A DNA stretch of 58,684 nt from Bradyrhizobium sp. (GTDB lineage Bacteria; Pseudomonadota; Alphaproteobacteria; Rhizobiales; Xanthobacteraceae). This document shows positions 18,096 to 26,374 of the stretch, one piece after another. The stretch covers positions 1 through 58,684 of the forward strand of contig NZ_JAFATE010000110.1 in the NCBI RefSeq assembly GCF_019244115.1, read 5' to 3'. Under the pieces are notes generated by a model, which was not told where the DNA came from, did no database searches, and saw nothing but the letters and a program-made list of their open reading frames with translations. Position 1 is the first letter of the stretch. Each line of letters opens with the position of its first letter. The position numbers and the translations under genes are program-made.

Positions 18096-18461
18096 CTATT
18101 TTGCTGGATCGAACATGCACTGCAGGGTCGGCTTGGCGATCTTGGTAAAGGTCGGACCGATCTCGGATTGCTTGGCCGGTGGCAGCCAAGCGGTCTCGAT
18201 CGTGGGAACGCCGGTCTCGCTGATGCCGCGGAGCAGCGCTTCACGCAGGTCGCGGTCCTCGACGATGGCGACGGCATGGTCGAGCAGGCAACCGCACACT
18301 TCTTCGGGATGTGCCCAGCGCCCGAGCATGTGCGGCGCGCATTGCCGCACGAAATCGGCGCGCGGGTCGGGGAGGCGAAGCGGCGGCCTTGCCTGCGCCA
18401 GCGCGGCCTGTGTCGTGAGGAGTGAGGTGGCAAAAGCTACGGCGCAAAAACGAAACATCAT
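18096..18461 (-). CDS. Hypothetical exported protein (121 aa)
   Basis: A signal peptide MMFRFCAVAFATSLLTTQAA ending at ALAQA is followed by about 97 residues with CGCLLDHAVAIVEDRDLREA and a late Cys in LQCMFDPAK. The two-cysteine core and helical character resemble small periplasmic proteins of no known function found in Bradyrhizobium. It lies 12 nt downstream of the next gene on the same strand, so the two may share a message. Confidence 0.62.
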   Translation of the reverse strand: MMFRFCAVAFATSLLTTQAALAQARPPLRLPDPRADFVRQCAPHMLGRWAHPEEVCGCLLDHAVAIVEDRDLREALLRGISETGVPTIETAWLPPAKQSEIGPTFTKIAKPTLQCMFDPAK

Positions 18462-18473
18462 GTCCTGACCGAA

Positions 18474-18638
18474 CTAGCGCGCCGCCACGATCACCGACGG
18501 CGCAGCCGGTGCGATCGGAGTTCCATTATAGGAGAAAGCGCCGACGCCCGGTAGAGTCCCCTGGACTGTACCGGCCATCGTCGATCCCGCCAGCAAAAGG
18601 CCGGCGGCAACAATCAGGCTGAGCGGCCGCATTTCCAT
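18474..18638 (-). CDS. Hypothetical short exported protein (54 aa)
   Basis: The ATG at 18638 follows GGGAGAC. The protein begins MEMRPLSLIVAAGLLLAGST and then has a short Gly/Ala/Pro-rich tail including GVGAFSYNGTPIAP. It looks like a signal peptide plus a 30-residue mature peptide. An open frame upstream of the ATG has no support. The gene directly precedes the 121-aa exported protein gene. Coding character is moderate because the gene is so short. Confidence 0.5.
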   Translation of the reverse strand: MEMRPLSLIVAAGLLLAGSTMAGTVQGTLPGVGAFSYNGTPIAPAAPSVIVAAR

Positions 18639-19276
18639 CAGTCTCCCGTCGAGGTCTCCCGGATCGGCTTTTGCCGCATGGTTAACGGGGTGATAACGAC
18701 GCACCGTTTCCAGAGTTCTGCGCCACGGTCGCAAAATGGTTTCGTCGCGCCGGCGAATGTTTCGTCGGCCTCGCCTGGACGAAACAAAGCGAGGGGAAAC
18801 GCCAATCTACCCAGTTACTTAAGAAAATTGTCGAGCAATGAGGTTGAATTTCGATCGGATCGGCGCGAGCCCGATGGCGCGAGCGGGGTTCCTGCCATCA
18901 CGGTGGCGCGACAGGCCGAACTCTTCCGCGCCGACTTATTGGCGCCATTCGCGCCCTCTAGGCTGTGGACGCTGGATTTCGACGAGGACTGGCAGAGATG
19001 GTCAATGGCGACATCACTGTTCACGACAGGCTGACGCACGGCGATGCGCTCGACGCGCGCGAGAGCGCACCACACCAGCCGCAAAGCCGCCGTGCGCGCC
19101 GCATGTGTCCGGCGATGGCGCAGCAGCGCACCGATGTCGGCAACGAAGCCGCACCTCAGAAATTCATCCGGCTGACCGGGTGCCGAGATCCAAGACGGGC
19201 GGGATCGGCCGCCACGCTTTCGCCGACATTGGCGTCACGGGGCTGAACGCGTTCCAAAAAGCGCTGCAAGCCGGCC
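18639..19276. other. 638-bp gap without a recognisable gene
   Basis: Open frames here (for example 18678-19034 and 18965-19246, both plus) have no ribosome site, no recognisable domain, and residue compositions typical of random GC-rich frames. A short tandem of TTTCGTC motifs occurs at about 18731-18785. The interval may be the remains of deleted genes, but I cannot name any. Confidence 0.4.
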
Positions 19277-19825
19277 TCACTGAATGTAGTCGCCGCATTT
19301 CTGCACGCTGGCGTCGGACGGTCCCCATGGCATGATCGGCACCGACGAGGTCGAGTTCTTGGGCGAGCCTTCGATCAGCTTGTCGGAGTAGACCATGTAG
19401 ACGAGCACGTTGCGCTTGGCGTCGCAGCCGCGGACGATCTGCATCTTCTTGAAGAACAGCGAGCGACGTTGGCGAAACATGTCGTCGGCCTGCCCCATCT
19501 TGCCCTTGAACTTGATCGGGCCAATCTGGCGACATGCCAGTGAAATGTCCGAGACCTGCTCGGCAAGCCCGAGCCAGCCGGTATACCCGCCCTTCTCCGG
19601 CACGGTGAAATGACATGCCACGCCCTCGACCTCAGGGTCGTCGACGCCATAGGTCGCGAGCTTGTCATTCGGGCTGAGCAGCTTGAACACCGTCGAGCGG
19701 CGAAAAATCAGGTCGGGTTCATCCGCCGCATGGGCCTGCACGGTCGGCCAGGACAGCCATGCAAAAAGCACGAGCGCAAGGCCTCCGAATCGCATGTGAC
19801 GCCGGCCGATGGTCTTCGTTGTCAT
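19277..19825 (-). CDS. creA: CreA family protein
   Basis: A 182-residue exported protein. The N-terminal signal peptide contains GGLALVLFAWLSWPTVQAHA. The CreA domain follows, with IFRRSTVFKLLSPNDKLATY, DPEVEGVACHFTVPEKGGYTG and the Cys in IVRGCDAKRNVLVYMVYSDK. CreA proteins are periplasmic, with no biochemical role established. The ATG at 19825 has GGAGAC 5 nt upstream; an ATG six codons earlier is possible. It is a single gene, divergent from the L,D-transpeptidase gene. Confidence 0.85.
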   Translation of the reverse strand: MTTKTIGRRHMRFGGLALVLFAWLSWPTVQAHAADEPDLIFRRSTVFKLLSPNDKLATYGVDDPEVEGVACHFTVPEKGGYTGWLGLAEQVSDISLACRQIGPIKFKGKMGQADDMFRQRRSLFFKKMQIVRGCDAKRNVLVYMVYSDKLIEGSPKNSTSSVPIMPWGPSDASVQKCGDYIQ

Positions 19826-20026
19826 GAATGTCTCCGTGGGCACTGACGCCCATGTAGGCGCGAAAACCGCGGGCCGAAAGTCTTGCGCCTGCCCCGGCCA
19901 TGGGCCGTTTAACGCAATGTGAGGCTTTTTTGCTACGCTTGGCGCAAAATCACTGGTCGGAGAGCGCCCGCCCTATTGAGGACGCAACTCGATTGCGAGA
20001 CTGACCTTTGGTTTTGAGGATTTGGA

Positions 20027-21577
20027 ATGACCCGCTTTTCCATCACGAATGGACGATATAGCTGCCTTGCCGCCTTGAGCGCTGCCGTCCTGGCTGGTGC
20101 AACCTCGCGCGCACAAGCGGCGCTCTATTATTGGACGGAGGGCGAACCCGCGCACTATTGGCCTGCGCCGAGATATCCGCATCCGCACAAGCCGCCGCAT
20201 CAGCACACCCAGAAGGGCGACAAGCCTGCGAGAGAAGCGACCAAGCCGCAGGGGCCGCTGATCGTCGCGATCTCGATCAATGAGCAGAAGCTGAAGCTCT
20301 ACGACGCCAACGGCTTCTTTGCCGAATCGCCGGTATCCACGGGCATGCAGGGTCATCCGACCCCGATGGGCGTCTTCAGCGTCATCCAGAAGCAGAAATA
20401 TCACCGCTCCAACATCTACAGCGACGCGCCGATGCCCTACATGCAGCGGATCACCTGGTCCGGGGTGGCCATGCATGCCGGCGTACTGCCCGGCTATCCG
20501 GCCTCTCATGGCTGCATTCGCATGCCGATGGCCTTTGCGGTGAAAATGTGGAATTGGACCCGGATGGGGGCGCGAGTCGTCGTGACTCCCGGTGAGATCA
20601 CACCGGCCCGGTTCTCGCATCCGCTTCTTCCGGCCTTCAAGATTGCGCCGCAACCCGCGCTTCCAGCAGAGGCGGAGACGAACGACCCGGCCGGCGCGAA
20701 AGCTGACAGGGGGGCTCCCGCGGCCAAGGCCGCGCCCGCCGAGGCCAGCCCCGAATTGCGCGCGACAATCGGTCATCAGGATGACGCCCAATCGGTAACC
20801 AACGCCCTTCCAGCGACGCTGCGGACCGAAACGCATACGGCGGATGCCAGTGGCGAGACACCCGCGACCAAGATCATGTCGGACGCCTCCCCGGTCGCCA
20901 CCAGCGCCGAAGGTGACGAAAATGCGGCCAAGACCGGCCATCAATCGGACCCGGCATCGTCCAGCAGAGTCGCGGAGACGCCTGCCAAACCAGACGACAA
21001 TGGCTTTGCCGCAGCGCAGCCCATCCCGGGTAAATCCGCGGACAAGCCGACGCCGGCCGCAACCGGCGCGGACAAAGCAAACGACGCCAAGAAGGACCAG
21101 TCCCGTCTGATCGAGCCAAAACGCGACGCGCCGAAACGCGGTCAGATCGCCGTCTTCATCAGCCGCAAGGATTCCAAGCTCTACGTGCGACAGAACTTCG
21201 AACCGCTGTTCGATGCTCCCGTGACGATCGCGTCGAGCGACCGTCCCCTGGGGACGCATGTCTTCACGGCCGAGATCGACAAGACCGATCCCAATGCGCT
21301 GCACTGGTCGGTGGTGTCCTTGCCCGGCCGCAGCGCCAAACGCGTGGACGACGAGGAGCGCCAGTTGCACCGGCACAAGGGCGCAACATCCGATGCACGA
21401 TCGGTTGCTATGGCCGACAATCCAGCCGAGGCGCTCGACCGGATCAGCATTCCCGCCGACACTATGGCGCGGATCGCGGATGCGCTCACCAATGGCGGCT
21501 CGATCATCGTCTCCGACCAGGGCATCAACCAGGGCGAGACCGGCGAAGGCACCGACTTCATCGTGTCGCTGCGCTAG
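20027..21577 (+). CDS. L,D-transpeptidase (YkuD) with a second, degenerate YkuD-like C-terminal domain
   Basis: A 516-residue exported protein. A signal peptide (about residues 1-31) is followed by a His/Pro-rich patch (HYWPAPRYPHPHKPPHQH) and a YkuD domain from about residue 76 to 190 with the catalytic motif HAGVLPGYPASHGCIRMP (active-site Cys in SHGCIR). It would form 3-3 peptidoglycan cross-links or attach proteins to the wall. A 165-residue Ala/Pro/Thr/Asp-rich linker leads to a C-terminal region (about 367-430) that repeats the YkuD start (GQIAVFISRKDSKLYVRQ, PLGTHVF) but lacks the HxxxSHGC motif. Family members are usually 150-350 residues, so this is long. Confidence 0.87.
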   Translation: MTRFSITNGRYSCLAALSAAVLAGATSRAQAALYYWTEGEPAHYWPAPRYPHPHKPPHQHTQKGDKPAREATKPQGPLIVAISINEQKLKLYDANGFFAESPVSTGMQGHPTPMGVFSVIQKQKYHRSNIYSDAPMPYMQRITWSGVAMHAGVLPGYPASHGCIRMPMAFAVKMWNWTRMGARVVVTPGEITPARFSHPLLPAFKIAPQPALPAEAETNDPAGAKADRGAPAAKAAPAEASPELRATIGHQDDAQSVTNALPATLRTETHTADASGETPATKIMSDASPVATSAEGDENAAKTGHQSDPASSSRVAETPAKPDDNGFAAAQPIPGKSADKPTPAATGADKANDAKKDQSRLIEPKRDAPKRGQIAVFISRKDSKLYVRQNFEPLFDAPVTIASSDRPLGTHVFTAEIDKTDPNALHWSVVSLPGRSAKRVDDEERQLHRHKGATSDARSVAMADNPAEALDRISIPADTMARIADALTNGGSIIVSDQGINQGETGEGTDFIVSLR

Positions 21578-21612
21578 CTTCACAGCCAGGCGGCGGCTAA
21601 AACACCGCCGCC

Positions 21613-23235
21613 ATGAACGCTCCCGTCGCCCAAACCGCCATCGTAAAGCCTCGCGATACCTTTGACCGCCTGACATTCCTCGGCTGGACGTGGGGCCTGC
21701 TGGCGATCGTCGCGGGCCTTGCCGCGTCATTTCTGCTGTTCGGCTACTTCGTCATCTATTGGCGCAATGCCGACATGGATTTCATGGTGATCTACAGCGC
21801 GCTCGCCATGAACGGCGGCAAGCCGCAGCACTTTCTCGATCACACCGCCTATCTGACGATCATCGCGGTCAAATCGTGGTTTCATCTGCTGCATGATCTC
21901 GGTCTGCTCGATGCCTGGACGCTGCCGGCCATTCCGCCAGCTGCCGACACCACCGCCTTCGATGCGGCGATGACGCAGGCGGTGCGCGCGGCCCGCGTGC
22001 TCGCGTTCCTGATCGCGACCGGCTCGGTCGTGATCTTCGCTGGCCTGTCGCGCCTGATCCTGCGTGACTGGCGCGTCGCGATGCTCGCCACGCTCGCCTT
22101 CGCGCTGTCCGGCGGGGTTGCCGTGCATCTGCGCATCCTGCGTAGCGAACTGGTTGCGGCGATCCCCGTGATCTTCGCGCTGATGATCCTGATCGCGGCC
22201 GGCCGCCGCGCCACGCCGGCGCGGCCGCTGGCGCTGGCACTTGCCGCCTTTCTCTGCGTGCTCGGCCTGGAAAACAAGGTGCAGGCCATTCTCCTGATCG
22301 GCGTGCTGCCGGTCGCGATCCTGCCATTCGGCAGTGCCGCCGGCGCGAGCGTCGGTTTCTGGCGAAATACGCCGACCGCCTGGCTCGTCAGCCTGCTCGC
22401 GACCGCCGCGGCGATCGCTGCCGTCTTCGCGGCATGGCCGCTGATCGCGACCGGCTTCGACCGCGCGCTGCTCGATACGGCGCATTTCAAGCCGCTGTTG
22501 GGGCGCTACGGCCTCTACCAGGCCGGATTGCTGGTTCTGATCGGCGTCTGCATGATCGCCTATGCCGCGCTCTGGCGCGTGAGCGCCGCCGAGACGATCG
22601 CTTCCATCGCAGCGGTCGCACTCGGCACGGCGACCGCATTGTTCGTGCTCGATCTCGACTACAATGCCGGCAACGTGATCGCGGTGTTCAATCCGCTGGA
22701 AAAAATGCTCACCTTCGCCGACACCAATACGTCGAGCGCCGCTGGCGGATCCAATCCGCTCGCGATCATGTGGCTTCTGTTTGACGGCGTGCTGTCGGTC
22801 CTGGCGCGCGACACATTCGTGCTGCATTCATCGGCGCGCCCGACCGTATTTCTCACCTGGCTGATTGCGCCCGGCATCGTCATCGCCTGGCGACGCGGCG
22901 AAACATTGGCAGCATTGCAGGCCACCGCGCTGATGTTGGCTGCACTCGCGATCGAGACGCTCGAAGTGCGCCGCGGATTGAAGTCGGAATATTTCATCTT
23001 CACCGATCCGCTGATCATTCTGTCCGCCGCCATTCTGCTGGATTGCCTGCGCGACCTGCGCTTTCACCGCTTTGCCTATCCGATCGCCGCGACGCTGTTC
23101 GCTCTGCACATCGCGGTCGGACAGGCCGAGCCCGTCAAATACGCCTTCAAGCGTACCGGACCGCAATCGATCTGCGAGTGGAGCGGCTATTACGCCCCGC
23201 TGTTGCCACTGCCCTGGTGTTTCACATCCCGCTGA
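21613..23235 (+). CDS. Polytopic membrane protein of unknown function (540 aa)
   Basis: About 11-12 hydrophobic segments run through the whole length, starting with LAIVAGLAASFLLFGYFVIY. The first periplasmic loop holds RNADMDFMVIYSALAMNGGK. The layout (an acidic residue in the first loop, many helices) resembles GT-C glycosyltransferases or other polyprenyl-linked sugar enzymes, but no family signature is certain. It starts 35 bp after the L,D-transpeptidase stop and could be cotranscribed with it, hinting at an envelope role. The stop is followed by a palindromic repeat at 23287-23354. Confidence 0.65.
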   Translation: MNAPVAQTAIVKPRDTFDRLTFLGWTWGLLAIVAGLAASFLLFGYFVIYWRNADMDFMVIYSALAMNGGKPQHFLDHTAYLTIIAVKSWFHLLHDLGLLDAWTLPAIPPAADTTAFDAAMTQAVRAARVLAFLIATGSVVIFAGLSRLILRDWRVAMLATLAFALSGGVAVHLRILRSELVAAIPVIFALMILIAAGRRATPARPLALALAAFLCVLGLENKVQAILLIGVLPVAILPFGSAAGASVGFWRNTPTAWLVSLLATAAAIAAVFAAWPLIATGFDRALLDTAHFKPLLGRYGLYQAGLLVLIGVCMIAYAALWRVSAAETIASIAAVALGTATALFVLDLDYNAGNVIAVFNPLEKMLTFADTNTSSAAGGSNPLAIMWLLFDGVLSVLARDTFVLHSSARPTVFLTWLIAPGIVIAWRRGETLAALQATALMLAALAIETLEVRRGLKSEYFIFTDPLIILSAAILLDCLRDLRFHRFAYPIAATLFALHIAVGQAEPVKYAFKRTGPQSICEWSGYYAPLLPLPWCFTSR

Positions 23236-23286
23236 TCGCGGCTTGTTGAGCGGCGGCAGGCCTCCCCTTGGACTATGGTCCCCTCG

Positions 23287-23354
23287 AGTGGCGGATCTGA
23301 CATTCGCTGCAGTATCGCGGCGAGATTTCCCTGCGAATGTCAGATCCACGCCAC
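23287..23354. repeat. Palindromic intergenic element, copy 1
   Basis: GTGGCGGATCTGACATTCGC at 23288-23307 and GCGAATGTCAGATCC plus ACGCCAC at 23333-23354 are inverse complements apart from a 2-base insertion, enclosing about 25 nt. A second copy at 41737-41801 has the same arms and a similar interior (CGCGGCGAGAT). Such paired copies with conserved interiors behave like a dispersed miniature element. Confidence 0.7.
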
Positions 23355-23440
23355 ACTAGGATGTTGATTGAGCCGGCGTCCCTTTCGCTCACCTTCGTAA
23401 ACGAGGCGGGACACGCGTGCATCGCTTCAGGAGGAACTTG

Positions 23441-24004
23441 ATGATCGACCGCAGGACCATGATCGGAGGCGGCCTCGCCGCATTGAGCGCCTCCCTTGCC
23501 GCTGCACGTGCGGAAGGCGTGAGCCGGATGACCGCCTATGCGTTCTCCTTTCCGGCGCTTAGCGACGGCGAGATCCACCTCGCCGACTATACGGGCCGGC
23601 CGCTGCTCGTCGTCAACACGGCCTCGATGTGTGGCTACACCCCGCAATATGCCGGGCTGCAGCAATTGTGGAGCGAGTTTCAGGGACGGGGCCTCGGCAT
23701 GATCGGGGTGCCCTCGAACGATTTCAACCAGGAGCCGGGCAGCCCCGCTGACATCGCCGATATGGCCGAGCACCAATATGGCGTTACCTTCCCGATGGCC
23801 GGCAAAGTGGTCGTGACGGGGCCGAATGCACATCCGTTCTACAAATGGGCGGCCCAGGCCCGTCCGAAGGAAACGCCGGGCTGGAATTTCCACAAATACC
23901 TGCTCGGGCGGGATGGCTACATCGCCGAGGTGTTCCCATCCGCGGTCGAGCCGACCGACACCCGCGTCAAAACTGCGATTGCACGGGCGCTGGCGGACAG
24001 CTGA
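23441..24004 (+). CDS. Glutathione peroxidase-family protein, exported
   Basis: A 187-residue thiol peroxidase of the GPx fold. The N-terminus MIDRRTMIGGGLAALSASLA has a twin-arginine-like signal (RRTMIGG). The peroxidatic Cys is in NTASMCGYTPQYAGLQ, the catalytic Gln is within that motif (GLQQLW), and the Asn/Phe pair is in GVPSNDFNQEPGS. It should reduce peroxides in the periplasm, with Cys instead of Sec. AGGAGGA precedes the ATG; an upstream ATG in frame is less likely. Length and motifs are normal. Confidence 0.88.
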   Translation: MIDRRTMIGGGLAALSASLAAARAEGVSRMTAYAFSFPALSDGEIHLADYTGRPLLVVNTASMCGYTPQYAGLQQLWSEFQGRGLGMIGVPSNDFNQEPGSPADIADMAEHQYGVTFPMAGKVVVTGPNAHPFYKWAAQARPKETPGWNFHKYLLGRDGYIAEVFPSAVEPTDTRVKTAIARALADS

Positions 24005-24181
24005 CACCCGTTTGCCACGGTGTCACCTGATCTGTGACAATTCGGCGGTTGTGAACCGTTTTCTTTGCGGCTTTCGGCCGGCCTGAGCTAGTATGTGCTT
24101 CGACAGCAGCGGCGCGGAGAAGCAGTGGCAAGTCCGCGACTGAGGGCGGAACAGGTCAAGAAGGTCAAGAGGACAGCAAAG

Positions 24182-25147
24182 ATGCGTGTTGCGGCAGGTT
24201 TGATCATCGCGGTTTCGCTCTGCGCGTCGAGCGCAGTTTTGGCGCAGTCCGCTCCCCCAAAGACAGCGGCCGCGCCGCAGGCGGCGCCGGCCCAACAAGC
24301 AGCGGCAATGCCGCTGCCCGCACCAGCGGCGCCTGTAGCGGCCCAGCCGGCCAGGGCGCCTTGCAACAATCCGAACGCGCTTGGAGTGGCGCGCACGGTC
24401 GAGATCGACACCACGGGCGGACCGGGCTTCGGCTTCGAGCATTTCAAGGAGCTCGATTTCCTCCGCGACCATGAAGTCGTGCTGACGTTCGATGACGGTC
24501 CGTGGCCGGAGAACACGCCGGCGGTGCTGAAGGCGCTGGCGGACGAATGCACGACCGGCATCTTCTTCTCGATCGGCAAGCACGCGACCTACTATCCCGA
24601 GATCCTGAAGCAGGTTTATGCGGCGGGCCACACCGTCGGAACGCATACCTGGTCGCACGAGAACCTCAATAACAAGAAGCTGACCGAGGACCAGCGCAAG
24701 GAAGAAATCGAAAAGGGGATCAGCGCGGTCAAATGGGCGCTCGGCGGGATTTCGCCGGCCGCGTTCTTCCGCTTTCCGGCGCTGCAGCATCCGCCGGAGA
24801 TGGTCACCTATCTCGGCCAACGCAACGTCGCGATCTTCTCCTGCGATCTCGACTCCTTTGACTTCAAGGCCCGCAACGCCCAGCAGGTCATCGACGTCAC
24901 CTTCAAGAAGCTCGACAAGCTCGGCAAGGGCATCATCCTGATGCACGATTTCCACAAGCACACTGCCGAAGCGCTGCCTGAACTTCTGCGTCGGCTGAAG
25001 GCAGGAGGCTACAAGGTGGTCGCGATGCGCGCCAAAGCCCCGGTGCAGTCGCTGCCGGAATATGACGAAGCCCTCATGAAGGACGTCAAGCTCCCGACCG
25101 TGAGCCAGCGGCCGGTCTCGAGTGTGGTCACTACGGTTTCGGAATAG
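24182..25147 (+). CDS. Polysaccharide deacetylase family protein, exported
   Basis: A 321-residue protein with a signal peptide MRVAAGLIIAVSLCASSAVL, an Ala/Pro/Gln-rich spacer to about residue 60 and a NodB homology domain. The catalytic Asp and metal Asp are in LTFDDGPWPENTP, the metal histidines in HTWSHENLNN (HxxxH type), and later motifs include FRFPALQHPPE and LMHDFHKHTAE. It would remove N-acetyl groups from peptidoglycan or an exopolysaccharide at the cell surface. The ATG at 24182 is chosen because the signal peptide starts there; an ATG further upstream would bury it. Confidence 0.87.
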   Translation: MRVAAGLIIAVSLCASSAVLAQSAPPKTAAAPQAAPAQQAAAMPLPAPAAPVAAQPARAPCNNPNALGVARTVEIDTTGGPGFGFEHFKELDFLRDHEVVLTFDDGPWPENTPAVLKALADECTTGIFFSIGKHATYYPEILKQVYAAGHTVGTHTWSHENLNNKKLTEDQRKEEIEKGISAVKWALGGISPAAFFRFPALQHPPEMVTYLGQRNVAIFSCDLDSFDFKARNAQQVIDVTFKKLDKLGKGIILMHDFHKHTAEALPELLRRLKAGGYKVVAMRAKAPVQSLPEYDEALMKDVKLPTVSQRPVSSVVTTVSE

Positions 25148-25167
25148 CGCGCACGACGTTTCCAGCC

Positions 25168-25749
25168 GTGCCTGCGCTCCGGATCGAAGGCTATGTGATC
25201 GTATCGGCGGATGGCATGCTGGCAAATGCCCAGCATGTCATGCCGGATGAACTGAAATTCGAGGGCGACAAGGCCTTTTTCTCGGCCGCCCTCGATCGCG
25301 CCGACCTGATTGTGCACGGCCGCAATTCCTACGAAGACCAGCCGAACTCGCCCAATCGCAAGCGCCTCATCCTGACCCGCAAGATCGCTGCGCTGGCGTC
25401 CGATCCCGCAAATCCCAACGCCGTGCTGTGGAATCCGCAAGGCGGGACGCCCTTCGAGACAGCCTGCGAACAAGCCGGCGTCCATACCGGCATCGTCGCG
25501 ATCATCGGCGGCCCCGGGGTTTTCGACATGTTCATGGACCGCTACGACACGTTCTGGCTGTCGCGGGCGCCAAAGGTCTACCTGCCCGGCGGCGAGCCCT
25601 GCTTCGCCGGCGTACCCGCCCGTTCCCCGGAGCATGTGCTCGCGGCGCACGGCCTCGATGCTGCCGAAACGATCATGCTTGACGATGCCTTCGACGTCAC
25701 TGTCACGGCGTGGCGGCGCGACAATGCGCGAGGCGCGGTCGAGCGCTAA
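25168..25749 (+). CDS. DHFR-like (RibD C-terminal type) reductase
   Basis: A 193-residue protein with dihydrofolate reductase-fold signatures: EGYVIVSADGMLANA at the start, DLIVHGRNSYE in place of the VMGRKT motif, LILTRKIAAL and IIGGPGVFDMF, the nucleotide-binding glycine motif. Substrates of stand-alone members are mostly unknown. The GTG start at 25168 is 20 bp after the deacetylase stop and has no clear ribosome site. It ends 4 bp inside the convergent DoxX gene. Confidence 0.72.
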   Translation: MPALRIEGYVIVSADGMLANAQHVMPDELKFEGDKAFFSAALDRADLIVHGRNSYEDQPNSPNRKRLILTRKIAALASDPANPNAVLWNPQGGTPFETACEQAGVHTGIVAIIGGPGVFDMFMDRYDTFWLSRAPKVYLPGGEPCFAGVPARSPEHVLAAHGLDAAETIMLDDAFDVTVTAWRRDNARGAVER

Positions 25750-26201
25750 ACGTCGCCATAGGCGGCCTCGGCCATGTCAGCGCCCCGGCCGTAACCGGCA
25801 ATCATGAACAGCGCGCCTATGAGCGACAGATTCTTCAGCGCGTCGATCAGCGTCTGGGCGTTGCCGGGCGGCACCTGATTCCAGAAATCATCGGAATAGA
25901 ACGTCACGACGCCGATGAAGATGATCAGCAGGATGGCGAAGAAGCGCGCGCCGAAATTGAGCGCAATCATCAGCCCCGCGATGATCTCGAAGGCGCCCGA
26001 GGCGATCGCCAGAAACTGCGGCGTCGGCATCCCCGTCAGCGTCTCGAGCTGGGCGCTGTAGGGCGCGAGTGCGGGCGGGATCGTCAGCTTCGCCGCGATG
26101 GAATCGGCGGTCGCCTGAATGCCAAAGAGCTTGGTCGCCCCGGAATAGATGAAAAGCACGGCGAACACGATTCGCCCGAAAGTAATCAATGCTGGCATCA
26201 T
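25746..26201 (-). CDS. DoxX family membrane protein
   Basis: A 151-residue protein with four membrane segments. It opens ITFGRIVFAVLFIYSGATKL, the DoxX signature, and contains GAFEIIAGLMIALNFGARFF and a late helix IGALFMIAGYGR. DoxX proteins act in the inner membrane as quinone-interacting or oxidoreductase partners; the exact role is unknown. An upstream gap of 173 bp separates it from the malic enzyme stop, so it may have its own promoter. Confidence 0.85.
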   Translation of the reverse strand: MMPALITFGRIVFAVLFIYSGATKLFGIQATADSIAAKLTIPPALAPYSAQLETLTGMPTPQFLAIASGAFEIIAGLMIALNFGARFFAILLIIFIGVVTFYSDDFWNQVPPGNAQTLIDALKNLSLIGALFMIAGYGRGADMAEAAYGDV

Positions 26202-26374
26202 CGGCCTCTTCCAATACTCTGGGGGGCTTCTCTAAGACTGGACCCCGCGATTATGGAGGTTTCGCCTGCGCTTTTCAAACAATCTGATCGGGCGCCGGCG
26301 TGGCGAGCCCCCGACCTCTCAGGTCTCCATTATGACAATATTTTTGCGCAGGCGCGCGCCGCTGTCCGCTGTGG

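Noticed and set aside
18678..19335. Open frames in the gap between small exported protein genes
   Set aside because: Several overlapping frames of 90-165 codons exist, but none has a ribosome site, a motif or a plausible composition.
19973..21730. 585-codon minus-strand frame across the L,D-transpeptidase gene
   Set aside because: Arg/Gly-rich shadow of a real gene on the other strand, with no domain.
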